This document shows positions 44,894 through 54,382 of a stretch of 64,000 bases of DNA, one piece after another. A program made the position numbers and the translations under genes. The notes beneath the pieces are model-generated. The model was given only the letters and a program-made list of their open reading frames with translations, searched no databases and was not told where the DNA came from. Source of the DNA: Parvularcula sp964219355 (GTDB taxonomy: Bacteria; Pseudomonadota; Alphaproteobacteria; Caulobacterales; Parvularculaceae); contig CAXPOZ010000001.1 in the NCBI GenBank assembly GCA_964219355.1, positions 930,001 to 994,000 of the forward strand, in the 5' to 3' direction. Positions within the stretch are counted from its first letter, which is position 1; each line of letters opens with the position of its first letter.

Positions 44894-47800
44894 TCAGAAA
44901 TGGACGTCCTCAAGCGGATCAGGAATGTGAACCGGCCCGCCACCCGCAAGGATAGTGATGATATCGATCAGCCCTGGCTCTTCGATCACGGTCTGCACCG
45001 GACCATCGACATCAGGCAGGCCAGCAATGGCCGGGCCTGGCTCTTCGCCACTGACCAAGAGGAAGTCATAGTCAAAGCCGGGCGTCTCCCACATTGCGTG
45101 CTCAACCATCCAGCTCGGCATATCCGGCCCGTCATAGAATGACTGGCTGCCGAAGACTTGCCCGCGTGGCAGATCGCCTGCGAGGTCAGGCGCATAAGAA
45201 GACTGCGCCACAACGACCACACCAGACACAGGACCAACCGCGAAGGGGTCATCGGAACTCGGCGTGTCATAGCCATAGGACGAAGCCCCATCGCTATAGA
45301 CGAAGTCAGGCTCCAGCGACGGGTCAAAGCCGGACACAGGGCCACGGTCGATAACATCGCCTTTTTGCGTGCCCCAGTTCACCCACGGGTCAACACTGCC
45401 ATAGGCAGGACCAGCATCCACAACGCCGCCTTTAAGGTCAGGCGTCACGGGCGGTGGAGGTGTTCCAGAGTTATCAAGTGTGGTTAACAGGCTGACCGGG
45501 ATTACCCCGCCATTGTCGCCGATGAGCAGATTATTGCCATCGCCACCGATGATCAGATCGCTGCCGTCTCCGCCAATAATCACGTCATCACCCCCCATTC
45601 CATTAATGGTGTCATCACCGGACATACCGTTGATCGTATCACTACCACTAGAACCTTCGATCATATCATCAAAATCCGTGCCGGAGAAGTCTCCAGCTGC
45701 AGTCATCTGACCGAAGGTAATAGCACTGGCAGGGTTCGGGGTTAGCGCAATATAGACCGAGGCCGAAGCCGGATCGTTACCAACATCGGCATCGCCGAGA
45801 ATGACATAGACGACACCGTCATAGGCATCATTATAGCCGCTGACGCCCTGGCCAGTTTGGTTACCGATGATGCCGTCGACAAAGCCGTCTCCGTTAATAT
45901 CTCCGGCAACCACGAATTTCGGGGCGCCCTCCGGCGTTTCGAAAATCGTGCCGTTATGGCCATTGATATTGAAGGCATGGAGCTCGCCGCCAAAGCCGTT
46001 ATCCGTGCCGAAAATCACATAGGCACGTCCGCCAGCCTGATTGTAGCCGGTGCCGATCGAGATATCGTCAAACCCGTCGCCATTCACATCGCCGAGGCTG
46101 AAGATATTAAAGCCAAAGCCGTAATCGTCCGTCGCCCCGAAGATTTTGAGGCCGTCAGACCCGTCGAGGCTCTGCGGGGTAACTGTCGCAGCGAAATTAT
46201 CGCCCTGCGTTGAGTCCTTGCCGAAGATGATGAAGGTCGCGCCGGAATTGTAGCCAAGGCCATTGGAAAAGCCGGAATCCGACACCATCACATCGGCAAT
46301 GCCGTCGCCATTGAAGTCCCCGGCGGTCGCGACCGACCGCCCAAGTCCCGTGGACACGCCCGTCGCATCGATCAGGAAGCCATTGGTCCCGTCGACAGCT
46401 GTTGCGTCGACATCCGTTCCTGCAAGCGAATTCGAACCGAAGATGACGTAAGTGATTGCCCCAACGCTAGAGCTATAGCTCGCGCCGATGATGATATCGT
46501 CGAACCCATCACCGTTGATATCGCCCGCACCACTAGCCGTGCGGCTGAAGCCATAATTGGTGGAATTGCTATATCCGTAGACCGAGAATGCCTGATTTGC
46601 GGCAATCTCATCCTGAATCGACCCGAACGAAGCGCGGGCCTGATCTGTACCCAGAACGACATAGGCGCGGCCCTGACCCCCGTAGGAACCGCCCGAGCCC
46701 TGACCATCGTCGCCTGGCGAGCTGATCAAAATATCGGCAAAGCCGTCACCATTGACATCGCCAGCCCCCGAAACAACCGTCCCGAAGCCAGCATACGAAT
46801 TTTCATTGTAGATCGCAAAACCGGTCGTGGTGCTGTCAAGGTTCTCGACAAGTTCAGTCGCGCTGAAGCTGTCGCCTTGCGTCGTATCCCGGCCATAGAT
46901 CACATAAGCGACCTTGTTGCCGTAGATCCCATCACCATAGACGCCGCTGCCAACCCCGAAGTCGTCAATCCCGTCACCATTGACGTCACCGAGCTTACTG
47001 ATCGATGCGCCAATAATACCGATAGAGGTTTCGCCAGTCAGAACGAATCCGTCCGTGCCATCCAGCGCATCGAGGTCGAGTGCATTATTCTCATCCGTCC
47101 GCCCGAAGACGACATAGACCTTACCTGCATTGAAATAGCTGCCATTCGACGAACGCGGTGCAGTGATTGCAATGTCGTCTATCCCGTCACCATTGATGTC
47201 GCCGATACCGGCAACGCTGGCGCCGAAATAGGCGTATGCTTCATTGGCAAACAGGAAAGGATCGCCATCAGGATTGGCCGATGTCTGCGCGGTCACCGGC
47301 TCTTTAGGCTGGTCGCCATTACTGACCGTGCCGTCATCAAGACGATAGCTGAAGCTGTCATAAATCGTGACATCAAGGCCCGCATTCGAGAAATAGCCCG
47401 GCGACTGATAATTGAACGTCCCGTCCGGGTTAATCGTCAGTGTTGCACCGGAGGTCAGCGTGATCGTGGTACCTGTGCCGACATCCTGACCGTTCACACC
47501 GCTGACCGGCGTATCCATCGGCACATCGTCGTCATTGACATCAGCGCTGAAGGTAGAGGCGCCGCCAGCCGCCGTGAAGAAATCATTATTCGCGACAACG
47601 CCGTCAAGCGTACCTTCGATCGTGATCGTCAGTTGCGCCGTATCCGTCACATCACCATCCGTCACCGTGTAGGTGATGGTTTCAGTGGCCGTCTGCCCCT
47701 GGGGCAGCGAGTCGAAAGCGCCATTGGGGTCATAGGAATATGTCCCGTCAGCATTCATCGTCAGAAGGGCGCCAGAGCTAAGCGTAATCTGGGTGCCGAC

Positions 47801-50800
47801 ATTGCCAGCCACCCCTTCGACTTCGGAAACCGTCAGCGTATCGCTGGTGTCAACATCCGTGTCATTGTCGAGAACGTTTTTGGCAGAAGCCGCCGTCGCG
47901 AATTCGGTTGATTGATCCGACTCCTGACCGTCATCAACGAGGCCCGGCATGCTCGCGCTGAGGAAAGACGTCCCCGAAATATACTGCTCAGTAGCCCCAA
48001 TCCAGATGACACCTTCCGCCCCGGCAGCACCGCTGGTGCCATCGCCCAGTGTACCATCGAGATCAAAGACGAGATATTGTAGGCCGTTCAAATCAAGATT
48101 GAAGGCGCCGACCATATCGCCGCCGGTAAACGCGGCTTCGAAAGCTGTGACCTCAGAGAGGTCAATGGCGCCATCGCCATTCAGGTCTTCGGCTTCGAAA
48201 ACACCGTATACGGCGCCGCCGCCAGAGAAACCTGACTGAACGAAGCTGAACTGGCCATTCGCAAGCGCTGTGATCGACGGGCCCGGATACATCGCAAAGG
48301 CCGTTGCCGTATCATCCGCTGCGATCGGCGCATCGTTCGAGCCGTTGACGATGATGTTGACCGTTTCGACGACAGAGGTGTTCCCGTCGCTCACCGTATA
48401 GGTGAAGCTGTCCATCATCGATTCGCCGTCATCAAGGCTCTGATAGCTCGCCGGGATCAAATAATCGACGACACCGGAGGAAGTGATGAAGATGTCCGCG
48501 CCATCCGCGGAAGTGGCTCCCGCCATACCGCTGAATGTCGGATTACCGTTCAGCTCCGTCACCGTCAGGCTGCCGCCTTCCGGGTCCGAATCATTATCCA
48601 GCACATTCGCTGAGCCTGATGAGAATGTGAAAAGACTGCCATCATCCTCAAAGAGGACGAAATTGTCCGTCAGCGTGACAGGCGCGTCGTCCTCACCCGA
48701 CACGGTGACCGTGATCGAGGCCGTGCTGGTCGTATCGCCGTCCGTGATGAGGTAGGTAAAGGTGTCGTCTTGAGTTTCGCCCGGCATGAGCGAGTCAAAG
48801 CCGCTGCCCGGCACATACTGGAATGTGCCATCGGCAAAAAGCGTCACCTGCGAACCGAAACCGGACGTCATCGTCACACTGCCGCCGACGGGGATCGGAT
48901 CGCCGTCAAACTCAGCTACGGTAATTGAATCCGAAGCATCGACATCAAAGTCATTATCAAGAACATTTGCCGTGCCCGAGAGGCCCGGGTCATTCTCGAA
49001 AAGGGCGAAACTGTCATTCGTCGCGCTGACCGGGTCATTGACGCCAGTCGTGATCAGCGTGACCGTGGCTGTTGATTCAAGCGTTCCATCACTGACGGTA
49101 TAGGTTGCCGTATCTACGAACTGCTCACCCGCAGCCAGCGAGTCCACACCGCTCGGCGGGAAGTAGAGGATCGAGCCGTCACTCTGAATATTCAGGGTAC
49201 CGCCGGATGCCAGAATGATCGTGCTGCCGACATTGGCTGCCGAGCCTTCGACCGCCGTAATGATGAGATCCGCACCTTCGGGATCGAAATCATTATCGAG
49301 GAGGTTTCCAGCACCGGAGAAGGAGTCGATGACCGCCAGATCTTCATCCGTCGTGAAGGTCTCACCATTCGCCGATGGCGCATCATCGACGCCCGTGATG
49401 ACGAGTGACACTGTTGCCTCTCCACTAGTCACCGTCCCGTCTGTGACGGTGTAGGTGAAGAAGTCACCACTCGTCTCGCCGTCCGTCAGGGACTGAACCG
49501 AAGTGGAAGGCGTGTAGTCATAAGTCCCATCGAGGAATACGGTCAGGGTACCGCCTCCCTCAGTTGTGAGAGTGATGTCAGTGCCAACAATGGTCTGGCC
49601 GTTCACCGACACGACAGTCAGTGTATCTGACGTATCCGGATCAACGTCATTGGTCAGGAAGGATTCTTCGAGATCCACACGGCCACCATCTTCGGTGATG
49701 GTGAATGTGTCATCATTGGCAACAACCGGATCGTTCTCGCCCTGGAAGGTGACCGTGACGGTCGCTGTGCTCTCGCCATCGACCGGCGTACCGCGCCCGT
49801 AAATGACGAAGACCGCGCCCGTGTCATCATTAAGCCCGAAGGCAGAAACCGCGATATCATCGACCTGGTCGCCATTAACGTCACCGACGCCGGCAACCGC
49901 CCAGCCAAGATATCCCTCGCCCGGCGCACCCGAGATTTTAAAGCCGTTCGTACCGTCAAGGCCGTTGAGGTTGATCGAGCTGCCAAAGCCATTTGCGCTG
50001 CCGAAGACAACATAGGCTGCACCCTGATCATTCGCGCCCTCAAGGTGGGCACCGATCAACAGGTCATCAAAACCGTCTGCATTGACATCGCCAGCAAGCG
50101 ACACAGACACACCAGCCTGCGCATCGGTTTCAAAGCCGCGAATGGTAAAACCGTTGGTGCCGTTGAGAGCACCTGCAGAGAGCGTACCGGAAATCCCCTG
50201 CCCGCCGAAGACGACATAGACTGCACCGGCGTGCGCCGCCGCGCCTTGCGCTGCGTTAAAGGCGCCGACGGCGATATCGCCGATCCCGTCGCCATTAATG
50301 TCGCCCGCGGAGGAAACCGAGCGCCCTAGATAGTCATTCTCCCCGATGCCATCGAGGCGGAAGCCCGCATTGGCGAGGTTCAGCGTGCCGCCAAAACCGC
50401 TACTGGAGCCGAAGACGACATAGGCGGAGCCTGCATTCTCATTCGCACCGACATCCCGGTGGGTCGCGCCGATGATGAGGTCTTCAATGCCGTCGCCGTT
50501 GAAATCGCCTGCGGAAGCAAGCGCCGTGCCCGCGCGGTCACCCGCCGAGACACCCTGAATGACAAAGCCGTTCGACCCCGTCAGGCCACTGACAGTCACA
50601 TTGCCCTGCTGGCCCTGGCTGCCAAAGACGACATAAACTTCGCCCGCCTCGAGCCGCCCACCCGGATCGGCCGGCCATGCGCCAACGACAATATCGTCAA
50701 TGCCATCATTATTGAGGTCACCGGCATTCGCGGTCGTGATGCCAGCATAAGTGTTCGGCCCGGTTCCGAAAATTGAGAAACCGGAAGTCGCGACATTGTT

Positions 50801-51772
50801 GATGCCCTGCCCGCCGAAAATCACATCGACGGAGCCCGCATTGTTCGTGCCCGACGTATCAAAGCGCGGCGAAGCGATCAGAAAATCAGTAATGCCGTCG
50901 CCATTGTAATCGCCGCCGCCGCCAACAGCCTGCCCCATCAACTGGGCACCCTGGATGCCCGCAAAGGCAAAACCCGACTGGCCATTGAGGCCAAAGCTGC
51001 CATCCGCGACAGTCAGGGGGCCATTGCCCTGAGTCCCGCCAAAAACGATATAGGCGCGACCCTCGAAATTACTGCCGCCGCGATAGCCGCCAATGATGAG
51101 GTCAGCAAAGCCGTCCTGGTTGACGTCACCGGCACCGGCGACGGAAATCCCGAAGAAATCGTCAGGGCTCGCCCCAAGAATGACCCAGCCGGTCTCTGAG
51201 TCGAGATTGTTCACATTGACGACGGCTTCGAACTCGCCCGGATCAATCATCGTATTGGCGCCGGAGAGCGTATAGGTGAAGGTCTCCTGGATCGCCTCAC
51301 CCGCGGCGAGGAAATCATAGCCGCCCGACGGATCAACGAAGATATTGCCGTCATTGTCGATATTGATGATGCCGCCAAAAGCGGTCTCGATTACGACCGT
51401 GCCGTTGAAGGCAAGACCGTTGACCTCGGTCACGAAAACTTCCGTCCCCTGAGGGGCGGTGTCGGTGCCGCTGCCATTATCGTCAAGAACGTTGCCCGCG
51501 AGCGTGTCATCCTCGCCCAGCGTGAAAGCATCATCCTCGGCCTGAACAACGGTGCCTGCGGGAACCGTCGCATTCGAGAACACAGGGCTGGGCGGCGCGA
51601 TCGACGCCACCGAAACGGTGCCGGATCCTGTTGAGGGGATAATCGGGCCGGTGCCCACAAATCCCGCACCGCCAGGCCCTGAGAGCGATCCGTTCTTGAT
51701 CACATCCTCTTGTCCAGCAAGCATCGAGAAAAGAGTGGTGCCGCGCTCGCCGAACTCGCGATCATTGGTCAT
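44894..51772 (-). CDS. Giant secreted surface protein: two FG-GAP propellers, cadherin-like/VCBS repeats, EF-hand and RTX
   Basis: A 2292-residue protein, by far the largest here. Approximate order: a Gly/Ser-rich N-terminus without a Sec signal; one cadherin-like domain (about 80-170); seven FG-GAP blades (about 210-640, for example AGDVNQDGFADLIIG); several VCBS/cadherin-like domains (about 690-1540, each with NVLDND and FTYTVSDG-type signatures); an EF-hand loop DLNGDGAIDLSE near residue 1190; a second set of seven FG-GAP blades (about 1540-1965); four to five RTX turns (about 2035-2080); and a 200-residue acidic tail. Composition indicates calcium binding and type I secretion. Start ATG 51772 has GAGGG upstream. 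Likely an adhesin or matrix protein; ligand unknown. Confidence 0.88.
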   Translation of the reverse strand: MTNDREFGERGTTLFSMLAGQEDVIKNGSLSGPGGAGFVGTGPIIPSTGSGTVSVASIAPPSPVFSNATVPAGTVVQAEDDAFTLGEDDTLAGNVLDDNGSGTDTAPQGTEVFVTEVNGLAFNGTVVIETAFGGIINIDNDGNIFVDPSGGYDFLAAGEAIQETFTYTLSGANTMIDPGEFEAVVNVNNLDSETGWVILGASPDDFFGISVAGAGDVNQDGFADLIIGGYRGGSNFEGRAYIVFGGTQGNGPLTVADGSFGLNGQSGFAFAGIQGAQLMGQAVGGGGDYNGDGITDFLIASPRFDTSGTNNAGSVDVIFGGQGINNVATSGFSIFGTGPNTYAGITTANAGDLNNDGIDDIVVGAWPADPGGRLEAGEVYVVFGSQGQQGNVTVSGLTGSNGFVIQGVSAGDRAGTALASAGDFNGDGIEDLIIGATHRDVGANENAGSAYVVFGSSSGFGGTLNLANAGFRLDGIGENDYLGRSVSSAGDINGDGIGDIAVGAFNAAQGAAAHAGAVYVVFGGQGISGTLSAGALNGTNGFTIRGFETDAQAGVSVSLAGDVNADGFDDLLIGAHLEGANDQGAAYVVFGSANGFGSSINLNGLDGTNGFKISGAPGEGYLGWAVAGVGDVNGDQVDDIAVSAFGLNDDTGAVFVIYGRGTPVDGESTATVTVTFQGENDPVVANDDTFTITEDGGRVDLEESFLTNDVDPDTSDTLTVVSVNGQTIVGTDITLTTEGGGTLTVFLDGTYDYTPSTSVQSLTDGETSGDFFTYTVTDGTVTSGEATVSLVITGVDDAPSANGETFTTDEDLAVIDSFSGAGNLLDNDFDPEGADLIITAVEGSAANVGSTIILASGGTLNIQSDGSILYFPPSGVDSLAAGEQFVDTATYTVSDGTLESTATVTLITTGVNDPVSATNDSFALFENDPGLSGTANVLDNDFDVDASDSITVAEFDGDPIPVGGSVTMTSGFGSQVTLFADGTFQYVPGSGFDSLMPGETQDDTFTYLITDGDTTSTASITVTVSGEDDAPVTLTDNFVLFEDDGSLFTFSSGSANVLDNDSDPEGGSLTVTELNGNPTFSGMAGATSADGADIFITSSGVVDYLIPASYQSLDDGESMMDSFTYTVSDGNTSVVETVNIIVNGSNDAPIAADDTATAFAMYPGPSITALANGQFSFVQSGFSGGGAVYGVFEAEDLNGDGAIDLSEVTAFEAAFTGGDMVGAFNLDLNGLQYLVFDLDGTLGDGTSGAAGAEGVIWIGATEQYISGTSFLSASMPGLVDDGQESDQSTEFATAASAKNVLDNDTDVDTSDTLTVSEVEGVAGNVGTQITLSSGALLTMNADGTYSYDPNGAFDSLPQGQTATETITYTVTDGDVTDTAQLTITIEGTLDGVVANNDFFTAAGGASTFSADVNDDDVPMDTPVSGVNGQDVGTGTTITLTSGATLTINPDGTFNYQSPGYFSNAGLDVTIYDSFSYRLDDGTVSNGDQPKEPVTAQTSANPDGDPFLFANEAYAYFGASVAGIGDINGDGIDDIAITAPRSSNGSYFNAGKVYVVFGRTDENNALDLDALDGTDGFVLTGETSIGIIGASISKLGDVNGDGIDDFGVGSGVYGDGIYGNKVAYVIYGRDTTQGDSFSATELVENLDSTTTGFAIYNENSYAGFGTVVSGAGDVNGDGFADILISSPGDDGQGSGGSYGGQGRAYVVLGTDQARASFGSIQDEIAANQAFSVYGYSNSTNYGFSRTASGAGDINGDGFDDIIIGASYSSSVGAITYVIFGSNSLAGTDVDATAVDGTNGFLIDATGVSTGLGRSVATAGDFNGDGIADVMVSDSGFSNGLGYNSGATFIIFGKDSTQGDNFAATVTPQSLDGSDGLKIFGATDDYGFGFNIFSLGDVNGDGFDDISIGTGYNQAGGRAYVIFGTDNGFGGELHAFNINGHNGTIFETPEGAPKFVVAGDINGDGFVDGIIGNQTGQGVSGYNDAYDGVVYVILGDADVGNDPASASVYIALTPNPASAITFGQMTAAGDFSGTDFDDMIEGSSGSDTINGMSGDDTINGMGGDDVIIGGDGSDLIIGGDGNNLLIGDNGGVIPVSLLTTLDNSGTPPPPVTPDLKGGVVDAGPAYGSVDPWVNWGTQKGDVIDRGPVSGFDPSLEPDFVYSDGASSYGYDTPSSDDPFAVGPVSGVVVVAQSSYAPDLAGDLPRGQVFGSQSFYDGPDMPSWMVEHAMWETPGFDYDFLLVSGEEPGPAIAGLPDVDGPVQTVIEEPGLIDIITILAGGGPVHIPDPLEDVHF

Positions 51773-51853
51773 GGTGCCCTCGCAACCGTATAGGGGATGC
51801 GAAAATGAGCGCAGCCCCCACGGCACGCGCTCTCTCCCCTCGCCCCTCTCGTC

Positions 51854-51871
51854 TAGCTTAATCGAAAGCTA
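51854..51871. promoter_or_regulatory. Dyad upstream of the giant surface protein gene
   Basis: TAGCTT (51854-51859) and AAGCTA (51866-51871) form a perfect six-base dyad with a six-base spacer, about 80 bases before the ATG. It is the only AT-rich symmetrical element in this 139-base gap. It could be an operator or promoter part. Confidence 0.25.
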
Positions 51872-51892
51872 AAATTCAACTGTGCGGTGCGT

Positions 51893-51912
51893 GAAAAAGG
51901 GCCGCTGGGGCC
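51893..51912 (-). terminator. Weak terminator at the end of ccmH
   Basis: GGCC (51900-51903) and GGCC (51909-51912) can form a four-pair stem overlapping the stop region, followed on the minus strand by CTTTTTC. The stem is short, so this is tentative. Confidence 0.35.
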
Positions 51913-52370
51913 TATTCTTTCTGCTTCAGGAAAGCGTCGAGTTCGCTGCGTTCTTCAGGGGTTAAGGAAGGGTTACCAGCGGGAATATTGCGCCGCGTGA
52001 CAATGAAGACGATCCCGCCAAAGATCGCGAGAAAAAGCACCATGAATGGCCCTGCCCAGAGGAGGAAATTCTTCCCCGAAAAGGTCGGTTTAAGGAGCAC
52101 GAATTCGCCATAGCGCTCAACGATGTAGTCCCGGGCTTCGACATTCGAATCCCCCGCCTCAAGCCGCTCACGAAGGATCGCGCGCAGATCACGGGCAAGC
52201 TCAGCATCTGACTGGGCAATCGATTGGTTTTTGCAGACAACACAGCGAATCGTCTCGGCAATTTCGAGCTCGCGAGCATCGATCGAGGCGTCGCTTGCCT
52301 CTTCCTTCTGCGCATAGCTGGCAGAGAGCCCCGCAAGGACGATGACGACGAGGAAAATCAGATTTCTCAT
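51912..52370 (-). CDS. ccmH: Cytochrome c maturation protein CcmH
   Basis: A 152-residue protein with a signal peptide, the thiol motif RCVVCKNQSIAQSDAELARDLR, and a C-terminal membrane helix (LLWAGPFMVLFLAIFGGIVFIV). It handles apocytochrome thiols for CcmF. The ATG at 52370 overlaps the ccmF stop by four bases. The CcmI-like extension seen in E. coli CcmH is absent. In this operon it probably serves the decaheme protein encoded upstream. Confidence 0.94.
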   Translation of the reverse strand: MRNLIFLVVIVLAGLSASYAQKEEASDASIDARELEIAETIRCVVCKNQSIAQSDAELARDLRAILRERLEAGDSNVEARDYIVERYGEFVLLKPTFSGKNFLLWAGPFMVLFLAIFGGIVFIVTRRNIPAGNPSLTPEERSELDAFLKQKE

Positions 52371-54373
52371 TCTGCTGGCACCGCCTCTGGCCCGGCGGGC
52401 GCTGCCGGGGCCGCTTTCTTGCGGGTCGGCGCGCCGATTCGGTAGCGACGGTCGGACAGGCTGACGAGCCCGCCAAAGACCATCAACACTCCACCACCCC
52501 AAAGCCACATGACCAGCGGGTGATGATAGAGCCGGACGACGCGGCTACGCGGATCCTCGCCGCGCTGGTCACCGATGGCGACATAGATGTCATGCGCCCA
52601 ACGCGGGAGGATATCGGCCTCGACTGTTGTTTGCTGGGCGACTGGATACCAGCGCTTCTCCGGCGTCATGGTCGCAATCTTCCGGCCGTTTTTCGACAGT
52701 GTGAAAGTGGCCATTTCGCTTTCATAATTCGCGATCCGGTAGACACCGATATCCTCGAAGGTGATGTCGAGACCGGCGATTTCGGCTGTCTCTCCCGGCG
52801 TCATCACGACCTGCTTTTCGGTGACCCAGAGAGAGGTGCCGACCATGCCGAGGATCGCAAACCCCACCCCCAGATGCGCCATGGAGCCGCCCCAGAAGGC
52901 GCGCGGAAAGCCAAGCATCCTCGCGAGCGACGTTTTAAGCGGAATACGGAAGAGCTTCGCCCGGTCCGCAACATCCGTGAACGTGATCAGGATGACGAAG
53001 ACGCCGATCGCCAGACCGACAACAGCAAGGATATTGTGGATGCCGGAAAAATAGAGCCCGGCAATGACGGCTACGACAGTGCCGACACCAGCCGCCTTTA
53101 AGCGACCAGCAGCCTTCTTCGCGTCTCCCCGCTTCCATGGCAGGAAGATGCCCGCAGCCATAATGATGGCGAGCAGGATCATGAGCGGTGTTGTCACAAT
53201 CGTGTAATAGGGCGGGCCCACCGTAATGCGCTCGCCCGTCACGACCTCACGGAAAAGCGGCCAAAACGTCCCCAGGACTACGGTGAAGGTGATCACGCAG
53301 AGGATGACATTGTTGAGGACCAGCGCGCTTTCGCGGGAAACGCTGGCAAAGCTGCCCGAAGACCGCATGGCGGACCCCCTCAGAGCGAACAGCGTAAAGG
53401 CCCCGCCTGAGAGGAGTATAGTGATCGCCAGCAATAGCGCACCGCGCGAGGGGTCATTGGCAAAGGCGTGTACGGAGGTCAGCACCCCTGAACGCACAAC
53501 AAAAGTGCCGAGGAGCGAGGTCGTGAAGGCGATGATCGCCATCAGGACGGTCCAGAGCTTCAACGTGTCGCGTTTCTCGACAACGATCGCCGAATGGAGA
53601 AGCGCCGTGCCTGCCAGCCACGGCATGAGGGAGGCGTTCTCGACCGGATCCCAGAACCAGTAGCCGCCCCAGCCAAGCTCATAATAGGCCCACCATGACC
53701 CCATCGCGATGCCGAGGGTCAGCGCTGCCCAGGCAAGCAGCGTCCACGGACGAACCCACCTTGCCCAGGCCGGGTCCACCCGTCCTTCGAGCAGCGCCGC
53801 CACCGCAAAAGAGAATGCGACCGAGAAACCGACATAGCCGAGATAAAGAAAGGGCGGATGGTAAGCGAGGCCAGCATCCTGAAGGAGCGGATTCAGATCC
53901 GTGCCGTCCAGCGGTACCGGATCCATCCGCAGGAAAGCGTTCGAGGTGAAAAGCGCGAAGGCGAGAAAACAGACGCCAATCAGCCCCTGCACGCCCAGCA
54001 CGCGTGCCCGCAAGGTTTCGGGGATCCGCCGACCGAACGCCGCCACCGCCGCGCCGAGCGCAGCAAGGATCAGAATCCACAGGATCAGTGAACCCTCGTG
54101 ATTCCCCCAGACGCCCGCGATCTTATAGATGATCGGTTTCATCGAATGGGAGTTCTCGAAGACGTTCCGCACACTGAAATCAGACGTCAAATAGGCATGC
54201 ATCAGCGCAAGGAAAGCGAGGATGACCAGCGTCACCTGCGCATAAGCCGCAAAGCCGCTGACCCCCATCAGGGTCCGGTCAGCGCGATGTCCGCCGACAA
54301 TGCCGGAGAGTGTCTGCACCCCGGCTACGAGGAGCGCGAGAATAAGGGCGAAATGGCCAAGTTCGATGATCAT
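52367..54373 (-). CDS. ccmF: Cytochrome c heme lyase CcmF
   Basis: A 668-residue polytopic membrane protein with the tryptophan-rich heme-handling motif WGGYWFWDPVENASLMPW and conserved His-containing loops, such as GVWGNHEGSLILW. CcmF joins heme to CxxCH motifs of apocytochrome c in the periplasm. Length is normal. It follows the FHA-decaheme gene by nine bases. CcmE, CcmG and CcmI genes are not adjacent. Whether this is the sole copy or a dedicated second one cannot be seen here. Confidence 0.95.
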   Translation of the reverse strand: MIIELGHFALILALLVAGVQTLSGIVGGHRADRTLMGVSGFAAYAQVTLVILAFLALMHAYLTSDFSVRNVFENSHSMKPIIYKIAGVWGNHEGSLILWILILAALGAAVAAFGRRIPETLRARVLGVQGLIGVCFLAFALFTSNAFLRMDPVPLDGTDLNPLLQDAGLAYHPPFLYLGYVGFSVAFSFAVAALLEGRVDPAWARWVRPWTLLAWAALTLGIAMGSWWAYYELGWGGYWFWDPVENASLMPWLAGTALLHSAIVVEKRDTLKLWTVLMAIIAFTTSLLGTFVVRSGVLTSVHAFANDPSRGALLLAITILLSGGAFTLFALRGSAMRSSGSFASVSRESALVLNNVILCVITFTVVLGTFWPLFREVVTGERITVGPPYYTIVTTPLMILLAIIMAAGIFLPWKRGDAKKAAGRLKAAGVGTVVAVIAGLYFSGIHNILAVVGLAIGVFVILITFTDVADRAKLFRIPLKTSLARMLGFPRAFWGGSMAHLGVGFAILGMVGTSLWVTEKQVVMTPGETAEIAGLDITFEDIGVYRIANYESEMATFTLSKNGRKIATMTPEKRWYPVAQQTTVEADILPRWAHDIYVAIGDQRGEDPRSRVVRLYHHPLVMWLWGGGVLMVFGGLVSLSDRRYRIGAPTRKKAAPAAPAGPEAVPAE

Positions 54374-54382
54374 TGGGCCGCC

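Noticed and set aside
46877..47911. Plus-strand frame inside the giant surface protein gene
   Set aside because: The minus-strand frame runs 2292 codons with clear FG-GAP and VCBS domains across it.
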